6,469 bases of DNA from a bacterium. GTDB taxonomy: Bacteria > Actinomycetota > Acidimicrobiia > UBA5794 > ZC4RG35. Shown here piece by piece: positions 1 to 5,331 of this stretch. Position numbers and translations under genes: made by a program. The DNA is taken from the NCBI GenBank assembly GCA_028819835.1, contig JAPPKR010000069.1, positions 1 through 6,469 of the forward strand, in the 5' to 3' direction. The stretch's first letter is position 1. Each line of letters starts with the position of its first letter. A model generated the notes under the pieces. That model had not been told where the DNA came from and did not search any database. It worked only from the letters and a program-made list of their open reading frames with translations.

Positions 1-996
1 AGCGCTTCGGGCCTCCCGCCAGGCTTCCTGTCCGGCGCCGGTGGCCCACCGGTGGCGGCCCAGGTCGGGGGCGAGTGATTCCAGGATCGGGCCAACCGGT
101 CCTCTGAGTTCCGCCTCGCCCGGGAAGAAGCGCAGGGGGTTGTCCCAGGGGTTCACCTCAATCACCGGAATCGGGTACTCGAAGGGACGGGGAAGGGGCT
201 CCACCGGATCCATTCCCACCGCCAGCACGAGGTCGCTTTGCCGGAGCAGCGGCTCCTCGAGAAGAGAGCTTGTGAAGAGCCCGCCGAACTCCGGGGTGGT
301 CTCGTCAATCAGACCCTTGGCGTGATAGGTGGTCAGAACCGGACAGCCTGAGTCCGCCACCACCCGCCGCACCTGCCTGATCCAAGGTAGGGCTCCCGTT
401 CCGATGATCAGCAAGGGACGCTCCGCCTTTCGGACCAATCCCCGCATCTTGTCAGGCACAGATCCGGCCTCGATGAGAGGGGGCGGATCGGGGGGAAGAT
501 CGCCGGCTACGGAACTGTCCATGTCGATATGGACCGCGCCCTGGGGATGGGCAGCGGCCAGGCAGGCCGCCGCTTCCGACGCCCGGGCCGTCCGCGAGCG
601 ACCCACCGTCCCGCTCCACTTGGTCACCGGCCTCATCATGGCGGGCTGATCGAACTGCTGATGTCCCACCCAGGAGCGGTTGGACACCGGCACCGTGTCG
701 CCCACCAGCACCAGGGGTTGTTTGTCCAGCGTGGCCTGAGCCATTCCGTTGGCGGCGGAGGCTACTCCGGGGCCGCGGGTGACGACCGCCGCGCCCACAG
801 AGTCGCTCAAGAGCCCATAAGTGGAGGCGGCGATACACGCTGCGGACTCCGTGTGGAAAAGGGTGAAGGGGATCCCCAGTGTTGCGGCGGCCCCCACTAT
901 CTCCAGGTTTGGGCCTCCTCCCGGCACCCCGAACAGGAGCTTTGCTCCTCCCGCTCGGAGGCCTTCGACCACCTGTCGGGCCACCCCCGCCGTCAT
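1..996 (-). CDS. Thiamine-diphosphate-dependent enzyme, acetolactate-synthase-like (3' part missing)
   Basis: The minus strand is open from the ATG at 996-994 to the window edge, giving 332 residues; complete relatives are about 530-570 residues, so the PP domain with its GDG...N Mg/ThDP motif lies outside. What is seen: an N-terminal PYR domain (about 1-165) opening with FGVPGGGPNLE (22-32); a glutamate in HTES at residue 50, where this superfamily has the Glu that activates the ThDP aminopyrimidine; VTRGPG (72-77) followed by ASAANGMAQA. A central Rossmann-like domain follows with LLIIGTGA (195-202), CPVLTTYHAKG (218-228) and SDLVLAVGMDPVE (254-266). These features match the ThDP-binding family that includes acetolactate synthase, benzoylformate decarboxylase and sulfopyruvate decarboxylase. 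Which 2-oxo acid it uses cannot be told. It is not an obvious oxalyl-CoA decarboxylase. The stop of the upstream cupin blocks any earlier start in this frame. No clear Shine-Dalgarno site precedes it, so translation is probably coupled to the cupin gene. Confidence 0.88.
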   Translation of the reverse strand, partial: MTAGVARQVVEGLRAGGAKLLFGVPGGGPNLEIVGAAATLGIPFTLFHTESAACIAASTYGLLSDSVGAAVVTRGPGVASAANGMAQATLDKQPLVLVGDTVPVSNRSWVGHQQFDQPAMMRPVTKWSGTVGRSRTARASEAAACLAAAHPQGAVHIDMDSSVAGDLPPDPPPLIEAGSVPDKMRGLVRKAERPLLIIGTGALPWIRQVRRVVADSGCPVLTTYHAKGLIDETTPEFGGLFTSSLLEEPLLRQSDLVLAVGMDPVEPLPRPFEYPIPVIEVNPWDNPLRFFPGEAELRGPVGPILESLAPDLGRHRWATGAGQEAWREARSA

Positions 997-999
997 GGG

Positions 1000-1371
1000 C
1001 TAGGCGAAGAGTTCGACAGTGACGAAGCGTATCTCGGTGTCCCCGGCGTTCTCGAAATCGTGGACCACCGAATCGGAAGGCGTGTGCGGCAAAAAGCTGG
1101 TGTCACCCTCCTCGTAGCGACGGATGTGATAGACGCCGTCCGCGGTGCGTTGCTTGCCGATCCCGCCCTTGACCACGGTCCAGAAGTAATGGCGGTCATG
1201 AAGGTGGAAGGCCCCTCTCTCGCCGGGCTGGAGACGTATTTCCCAGACTCCCACCTCGTCATTCCGGAACAGGAGGCGGGTTCCAAGTTGTCGGTTGCCG
1301 TCTCGCGCCTCGGCCAACTCACCGGAAAAGTCCTCGGTCCGGTACCGACCCTTTTCAATAATCTCTACCAT
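1000..1371 (-). CDS. Small single-domain cupin protein
   Basis: A 123-residue protein with one double-stranded beta-helix (cupin). Cupin motif 1 is seen at about residues 50-70 (PGERGAFHLHDRHYFWTVVKGG), with H56 and H58 as likely metal ligands. The glutamate usual in G-x5-HxH-x3,4-E-x6-G is replaced by aromatic residues (Y62, F63). Motif 2 spans about 89-108, with GDTSFLP, then H104 and N108 in the usual H-x3-N spacing. It may bind a metal with three histidines or act as a non-catalytic sensor or stabiliser; no substrate can be assigned. The frame stays open up to an ATG at 1479, but the extra 36 residues look like translated intergenic DNA and carry no cupin features, so the ATG at 1371 is preferred. 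It is the first gene of a unit with the ThDP enzyme, which starts one codon after its TAG stop in the same frame. Confidence 0.82.
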   Translation of the reverse strand: MVEIIEKGRYRTEDFSGELAEARDGNRQLGTRLLFRNDEVGVWEIRLQPGERGAFHLHDRHYFWTVVKGGIGKQRTADGVYHIRRYEEGDTSFLPHTPSDSVVHDFENAGDTEIRFVTVELFA

Positions 1372-1388
1372 GCCGGTAAGGCTAGTTT

Positions 1389-1396
1389 CCTCCTCC
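1389..1396 (-). promoter_or_regulatory. Purine-rich Shine-Dalgarno-like site upstream of the cupin gene
   Basis: On the minus strand GGAGGAGG lies 17 bases before the ATG at 1371. The match to the anti-Shine-Dalgarno sequence is strong but the spacing is longer than the usual 5-10 bases. No in-frame ATG, GTG or TTG lies between it and 1371, so either the long spacing is tolerated or the match is chance in GC-rich DNA. Confidence 0.35.
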
Positions 1397-1437
1397 GGAC
1401 CCGATGGCGCGGTCAGCCGCCGATGGCCCTGCCGCGG

Positions 1438-1466
1438 AGGATCCAAATGATGAACTGCGAAGTCAA
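1438..1466 (-). promoter_or_regulatory. Candidate promoter for the cupin/ThDP-enzyme unit
   Basis: On the minus strand TTGACT (1466-1461, 5 of 6 to the sigma-70 -35 consensus) is followed after 17 bases by GATCCT (1443-1438, only 3 of 6 to TATAAT). It lies in the divergent intergenic region and points toward the cupin start about 65 bases downstream. The position is sensible; the -10 match is weak, so this is tentative. Confidence 0.25.
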
Positions 1467-1478
1467 ATGGGTGATGCA

Positions 1479-1488
1479 ATCCTAGGAT
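1479..1488. promoter_or_regulatory. 10-base perfect palindrome ATCCTAGGAT just upstream of mct-like gene
   Basis: ATCCTAGGAT equals its own reverse complement and ends 7 bases before the ATG at 1496. Its right half contains TAGGAT (1483-1488), which fits a TANNNT actinobacterial -10 element placed for a transcript starting at or next to the ATG (a leaderless mRNA). It also contains AGGA (1484-1487), which sits 8 bases before the ATG as a possible Shine-Dalgarno site. Only one of these readings can hold. A small operator is a third option. Confidence 0.3.
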
Positions 1489-1495
1489 GGCTTAA

Positions 1496-2770
1496 ATGGG
1501 ACCCAATGTCAGTGGGGAAGCCCCGCAAGTAGGCATTCTGGCGGGGATGCGGGTGGTTGAACTGTCCGCGTTCGTGGCAGTGCCGCTGGCCGGGTTGACG
1601 CTCTCCTCCCTGGGCGCCGACGTTATCCGGGTCGACCCTCCCGGCGGCGGCTTGGACTACGGGCGATGGCCGGTGACGGCGGAGGGCCGGAGCATTTACT
1701 GGGCAGGCCTGAACGCGGGGAAGCGCTCCGTCACCCTTGACATGCGGAGCGAGCCTGCACGATCGACCCTGGTGGACCTGATCACGGCGCCGGGCTCGGA
1801 TGCGGGGATTTTCATCACCAACCTGTCTCCATCCTGGCTGTCCTATGAGCGGCTGGCCGAACGGCGACCCGACATGATCATGGTAATGCTGCAAGGGAGT
1901 TCCGACGGGTCGGTGGCCGTGGATTACACCGTGAACGCCGCCATGGGCTATCCGGAGATAACCGGCCCCCCGGGCGCCGGCCCCGTCAACCACGTTCTGC
2001 CGGCCTGGGACGTGATTGCCGGCAACATGGTGGCGTCAGGGGTGCTGGCGGCCGAGCGCCATCGCTTGCGCACCGGGGAGGGCCAACTCGTGCGCCTCTC
2101 CCTCACCGATGTGGCCCTCGCAACCGTCTCCACCCTGGGGCACATAGGCGAGGTGATGGTGAACGACCACGACCGGGGGTCCCACCAAAATTACGTGTTC
2201 GGCGCCTACGGGCGGGACTTCGCCACCTCCGACGGGAGGCGGCTGATGGTGGTGGTGATAACGGACAGACAATGGAAGGACCTGGTGGAAGCCACCGGAT
2301 CGACCGATGAGATGCATCGCATCGAGCGGCGGAAGGGTCTCGATCTGCGGAGAGAGGGTGATCGCTTCCGTGCGCGGGATGAGATCTCCACGGTGCTCGA
2401 GCCCTGGTTCGCGGCACGGACCCTGGCCGAGGCGGGTGAGACGCTGGGACGTCACCGGCTGTGTTGGGGACCGTACCAGTCCTTTCGCCAACTGGTCACC
2501 GACGACCCCCGGTGTTCACTGGAGAACCCGCTCTTCGAAAACGTGACGCACCCCGGCATCGGGGAGTACCTCTCCGCCTCCCATCCCCTTCAGTTCGGAG
2601 CGGGACGGGTTGGTCCCCGGCCCGCTCCCCTGATGGGTCAGCACACCGAGGAGGTGCTGTCGGAGGTGTTGGGCAAAGCCGGCGTCTCGGGAAGCCGAAC
2701 GGTAGCCCCCCAACCTGACGGATTGTCTGCCCCTTTCTCTCCGGCAGGTGATATTCGAACTTTCCTATGA
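1496..2770 (+). CDS. mct: Family III (CaiB/BaiF) CoA-transferase, 2-methylfumaryl-CoA isomerase-like (mesaconyl-CoA C1-C4 transferase)
   Basis: The 424-residue product matches, as recalled from the family, Chloroflexus Mct (about 409 residues) nearly end to end. Shared stretches include GMRVVELSAFVAVPLAGLTL (17-36), GADVIRVDPPGGGLDYGRWP (40-59), WAGLNAGKRS (69-78), VDYTVN (142-147), NHVLPAWD (165-172), GVLAAERHR, GEGQLV and the EGDRFRAR segment (287-294). D172 aligns with the catalytic Asp (Asp165 in Chloroflexus Mct) that forms the aspartyl-CoA anhydride in family III enzymes. The known reaction moves CoA within one molecule from C1 to C4 of mesaconate, in the cytosol, as part of the 3-hydroxypropionate bicycle. 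The start has AGGA 8 bases upstream and gives about 10 extra N-terminal residues compared with Chloroflexus Mct. The last 30 residues or so, after VLGKAG, do not resemble the usual family end. Usual partner genes are absent here, so the substrate in this organism is inferred; a different acyl-CoA/acid pair is possible. Confidence 0.8.
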   Translation: MGPNVSGEAPQVGILAGMRVVELSAFVAVPLAGLTLSSLGADVIRVDPPGGGLDYGRWPVTAEGRSIYWAGLNAGKRSVTLDMRSEPARSTLVDLITAPGSDAGIFITNLSPSWLSYERLAERRPDMIMVMLQGSSDGSVAVDYTVNAAMGYPEITGPPGAGPVNHVLPAWDVIAGNMVASGVLAAERHRLRTGEGQLVRLSLTDVALATVSTLGHIGEVMVNDHDRGSHQNYVFGAYGRDFATSDGRRLMVVVITDRQWKDLVEATGSTDEMHRIERRKGLDLRREGDRFRARDEISTVLEPWFAARTLAEAGETLGRHRLCWGPYQSFRQLVTDDPRCSLENPLFENVTHPGIGEYLSASHPLQFGAGRVGPRPAPLMGQHTEEVLSEVLGKAGVSGSRTVAPQPDGLSAPFSPAGDIRTFL

Positions 2771-2796
2771 CGCCGGCTCGCATTAGAACATATCAT
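2767..2796 (+). promoter_or_regulatory. Candidate promoter for purH-folD
   Basis: ATGACG (2767-2772, 4 of 6 to TTGACA) and TATCAT (2791-2796, 5 of 6 to TATAAT) are 18 bases apart. They lie in the AT-richer gap just after the mct-like gene, whose final codon and stop overlap the -35. Transcription would start near 2803, leaving a leader of about 120 bases to the GTG at 2925. No tetrahydrofolate or purine riboswitch could be recognised in that leader. Confidence 0.35.
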
Positions 2797-2904
2797 CCAA
2801 GTGCCGGGCGGCTCACTCCTCCGGCCGGTGAACCTTCGCGACACATTGATTGTTTAACCAGGTTGTCGATGTCGACCCCAAAGAGGCCAGTGACCAGGAC
2901 CTTC

Positions 2905-2913
2905 AAGAGGTGA
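2905..2913 (+). promoter_or_regulatory. Shine-Dalgarno site supporting the GTG start of purH
   Basis: AAGAGGTGA resembles the full anti-Shine-Dalgarno complement AAGGAGGTGA with one G missing. It lies 11 bases before the GTG at 2925. No comparable site precedes the alternative TTG at 2850, so this site helps choose the later start. Confidence 0.45.
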
Positions 2914-2924
2914 GTGGCTTCGCG

Positions 2925-4412
2925 GTGAAGAGAGTCCTCTTGTCGGTGGCGGACAAGAGCGGGATCGTCGAGTTCGCCCGCCAACTGGTGGGTTTGGGCG
3001 CCGAGATCGTCTCATCGGGAGGCACCGCCCGCGCCATCAGGTCGGCAGGAGTGGAGGTGACAGCCACAGATGATGTGACCGGCGCTCCCGAGATGCTGGG
3101 CGGTCGGGTCAAGACGCTTCACCCACAGATCCATGGGGGCATTCTCGCCGATCCTGATGATCCCACCCACCAGGAGGATCTGCGACGGTTCGGCATAGAG
3201 GGTTTTCAGTTGGTGGCCGCCAACCTCTACCCGTTTTCCGATGAGCCGGGGATCGAGCAAATCGACATCGGCGGGGTGGCTCTGCTCCGAGCCGCCGCCA
3301 AGAACCATGAGCATGTGGCTGCCGTCTCCTCGCCGCATCAGTACGCCGAGGTCATCGAAGCGCTGCGATCCGGCAGCTTGGACCGGGAGTGGCGCTGGCG
3401 CCTGGCGGCTGAAGCCTTCGCTTACACCGCCCAATACGATGCTGCCATCGCCCGGTGGCTCTCCCCTCCGGAAGCCCTTGCGGATCCCCTGGTGATCACC
3501 CTGCGTCGCCGCCAGAGGACCCGCTACGGGGAGAACCCGCATCAACAGGGAGCGCTGTACGCCCCCGAGCGTGACGGCGTCCCGGGATCGGCAGTCCGAC
3601 TCCTCCAGGGAAAGCCCATGTCCTACAACAACTACGCAGACGTGGAGGCGGCCGTTCGTTTGGTTGCAGACCTTGAAGGGGCCGGCTGCGTGATCGTGAA
3701 ACATGCCAATCCCTGCGGGGTTGGCGTCGGGACGGATCCAGCGGAAGCCTTCATGCGGGCATGGGAGGGAGACCCGCAATCGGCCTTCGGCGGCGTGGTT
3801 GCGTTCAACTGTCCTGTCAGTGCCCCCGTGGCGGAGGCTTTGGGGGAGGTGTTTGTCGAGGTGGTTGCCGCCCCCCGGGTGGAGAAGGAGGCTATCGCCA
3901 TCCTCTCCCGGAAGCCCGCCTTGCGGGTCTTGGAAACCCCGCCGTGGAGGTCAACCGAGTGGGAGATCCGGTCTGTGGGGTCTGATTTTCTGGTCCAGAC
4001 GCCCGACCGTGTCGTCCCGATCCCCTCCGAGTGGCGGGTGGTTTCAAGGGTCCCCCCCGACGCCCGGCAACTTTCCGACCTGAGAATGGCCTGGACGGTG
4101 GCGGCGCACGCCAAATCGAACGCCGTGGTGATATGCCGGGACGGCCGCTCGGTGGGAGTCGGCGCCGGCGATCAGAGCCGGGTCGGAGCTGCCCGTAGGG
4201 CCATATCGGTGGCCGGGGACCGCGCCAGGGGCGCGGTAGCTGCATCCGACGGGTTTTTTCCGTTCACCGACGGGCTGGATACCCTAGCATCCATGGGTGT
4301 GACTGCGGTTGTTTCTCCCGGGGGGTCGGTGCGCGACGCGGAGGTGATCGCTGCCGCCGACCAACACCGGATGGCCCTTCTGTTCACCGGCCGCCGGCAC
4401 TTCCGCCACTGA
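2925..4412 (+). CDS. purH: Bifunctional AICAR transformylase / IMP cyclohydrolase PurH
   Basis: PurH catalyses the last two steps of IMP synthesis: formyl transfer from 10-formyl-THF to AICAR, then ring closure of FAICAR. From the GTG at 2925 the protein has 495 residues. The N-terminal MGS-like cyclohydrolase domain (about 1-125) opens with [13 protein letters not shown] and holds [14 protein letters not shown] (59-72). The transformylase domain has RYGENPH (200-206), [20 protein letters not shown] (257-265, K259 and H260 being the family's catalytic pair), [14 protein letters not shown] (394-399) and the conserved end [10 protein letters not shown] to FTGRRHFRH. The frame is open back to a TTG at 2850 (520 residues), but those 25 extra residues precede the point where PurH proteins normally begin and lack a Shine-Dalgarno site; a GTG at 2910 is a further option. 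purN, a common upstream neighbour, is not here. It is translationally coupled to folD, which supplies its folate cofactor. Confidence 0.97.
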   Translation: MKRVLLSVADKSGIVEFARQLVGLGAEIVSSGGTARAIRSAGVEVTATDDVTGAPEMLGGRVKTLHPQIHGGILADPDDPTHQEDLRRFGIEGFQLVAANLYPFSDEPGIEQIDIGGVALLRAAAKNHEHVAAVSSPHQYAEVIEALRSGSLDREWRWRLAAEAFAYTAQYDAAIARWLSPPEALADPLVITLRRRQRTRYGENPHQQGALYAPERDGVPGSAVRLLQGKPMSYNNYADVEAAVRLVADLEGAGCVIVKHANPCGVGVGTDPAEAFMRAWEGDPQSAFGGVVAFNCPVSAPVAEALGEVFVEVVAAPRVEKEAIAILSRKPALRVLETPPWRSTEWEIRSVGSDFLVQTPDRVVPIPSEWRVVSRVPPDARQLSDLRMAWTVAAHAKSNAVVICRDGRSVGVGAGDQSRVGAARRAISVAGDRARGAVAASDGFFPFTDGLDTLASMGVTAVVSPGGSVRDAEVIAAADQHRMALLFTGRRHFRH

Positions 4413-5284
4413 TGGCCGCCATGCTCTTGAAGGGGGCGGCGGCCGCCTCGGCCGTGATGGAGGAGGTGGCTGCCGGAGTCGCCGACCTGGCCCGGTCGGG
4501 CTACGTGCCCGGCTTGGCCACGGTGTTGGTGGGGGACGATCCCGCTTCTCACACCTATGTCCGCGCCAAACGCCGCGACGCGGCCAAGGTCGGGATTCGA
4601 TCCATTCATCACCAACTTGAGGAAAGACCCTCCCAGGAAGAGTTGGAGGACCTGGTGAATGCCCTGAGCGCAGATCCGGGCGTGGATGGAATCCTGGTGC
4701 AGCTACCTCTACCGGAAGGACTGGACGAGGGAAGGGTGGTAGGGTGCATCGACCCCCGCAAGGATGTCGACGGGCTGCACAACGAGAACCTGGGACGCCT
4801 GGTGGCCGAGCTTCCGGGCCCCCGGCCCTGCACTCCCGCCGGAGTTATGCGAATTCTCTCACACTATGACCTTCCCGTCTCCGGAAAGCGGGCTGTCGTG
4901 GTGGGCCGGAGTTTTCTGGTGGGAAAGCCCCTGGCCTTGCTGTTGGCCACCAAGGGCGCCGACGCCACGGTCACCATCGCCCACTCCCGCACCGTCGACC
5001 TCGAGTCGCTCTGCCGGGAAGCCGATATCCTGGTGGCGGCGGTCGGGAGAGCCGAGATGGTGAAGGCCTCCTGGGTCAAGCCGGGCGCGGTGGTCATTGA
5101 CGTGGGAATCAACCGCACCGATGAGGGACTGGTTGGGGATGTCGACTTCGGCGAGGTCTCGGAGGTAGCTTCCGCTATCACCCCGGTGCCCGGCGGCGTC
5201 GGCCTGATGACCAGGGCGATGCTGATGTCCAACACCCTGTCGGCCGCCCGCGGGAACATTTCCGGATTGGGTGGGGTTGGATAG
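4412..5284 (+). CDS. folD: Bifunctional methylene-THF dehydrogenase / methenyl-THF cyclohydrolase FolD
   Basis: FolD interconverts 5,10-methylene-THF, 5,10-methenyl-THF and 10-formyl-THF in the cytosol with NADP, making the formyl donor used by PurH. The 290-residue length is normal. Seen: YVRAK (49-53) with the Tyr and catalytic Lys (K53) of the active site; [10 protein letters not shown] (92-101) with Q97; KDVDGLH (117-123) with D120; [11 protein letters not shown] (139-149); the dinucleotide-binding GRSFLVGKP (165-173), where R166 and S167 usually contact the NADP phosphate; VVIDVGINR; and [12 protein letters not shown] (256-267). The last motif is nearly always GGVGPMT, so L265 replaces a highly conserved proline. 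GRSFLVG also differs from the common GRSxIVG. The ATG shares its A with the purH stop (TGATG), and no separate Shine-Dalgarno site is apparent, so translational coupling is likely. The glycine-rich last ten residues are variable in the family. Confidence 0.97.
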   Translation: MAAMLLKGAAAASAVMEEVAAGVADLARSGYVPGLATVLVGDDPASHTYVRAKRRDAAKVGIRSIHHQLEERPSQEELEDLVNALSADPGVDGILVQLPLPEGLDEGRVVGCIDPRKDVDGLHNENLGRLVAELPGPRPCTPAGVMRILSHYDLPVSGKRAVVVGRSFLVGKPLALLLATKGADATVTIAHSRTVDLESLCREADILVAAVGRAEMVKASWVKPGAVVIDVGINRTDEGLVGDVDFGEVSEVASAITPVPGGVGLMTRAMLMSNTLSAARGNISGLGGVG

Positions 5285-5298
5285 AAGAGATATTCTCT

Positions 5299-5323
5299 GA
5301 TTCTGATTCGAGAAGTGATTCGA
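5299..5323 (+). repeat. Three GATTC copies in the folD-moeB gap
   Basis: GATTC occurs at 5299, 5305 and 5317, at steps of 6 and 12 bases; the last two copies are GATTCGA. The 47-base gap (5285-5331) is clearly more AT-rich than its flanks. It also holds a weak stem AGAGA-TAT-TCTCT (5286-5298), too short and without a T-run to be a terminator. The repeats could bind a protein or be chance; no function is claimed. Confidence 0.35.
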
Positions 5324-5331
5324 AGACGAAA

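Larger units (their letters stand above)
1372..1495. other. Divergent intergenic region between the cupin and mct-like genes
   Basis: These 124 bases separate the start of the minus-strand cupin from that of the plus-strand CoA-transferase. The part next to mct (about 1441-1495) is visibly more AT-rich than the flanking genes, as expected of a promoter region. It holds the weak minus-strand promoter candidate, the GGAGGAGG site and a 10-base perfect palindrome next to mct. Shared control of the two units is plausible, but no regulator gene is in view. Confidence 0.6.

Noticed and set aside
529..1485. A 318-codon plus-strand open frame opposite the cupin and ThDP-enzyme genes
   Set aside because: It lies antisense to two genes with clear family motifs, its product is low-complexity and Gly/Arg/His-rich, and no domain is recognisable. 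High GC content makes long antisense frames common.
1..2770. An oxalate degradation pair (oxalyl-CoA decarboxylase plus formyl-CoA transferase)
   Set aside because: The pairing of a ThDP enzyme with a family III CoA-transferase suggested it, but the ThDP enzyme's N-terminus does not look like Oxc and the transferase matches Mct better than Frc.
2803..2825. A terminator after the mct-like gene (GCCGG...CCGGC stem)
   Set aside because: The stem is only 5 base pairs with a 13-base loop, and no T-run follows.
2771..2924. A riboswitch (tetrahydrofolate or purine) controlling purH-folD
   Set aside because: The leader is long enough, but I could not recognise the conserved core or a matching set of stems of either class.
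3012..3779. A 255-codon minus-strand open frame inside purH
   Set aside because: It is antisense to strongly conserved PurH motifs and its product shows no recognisable family.
5267..5296. A promoter for the rhodanese-MoeB gene (TTGGGT, 18 bases, TATTCT)
   Set aside because: Only 3 of 6 and 4 of 6 matches, with the -35 inside folD; too weak to list as a feature.
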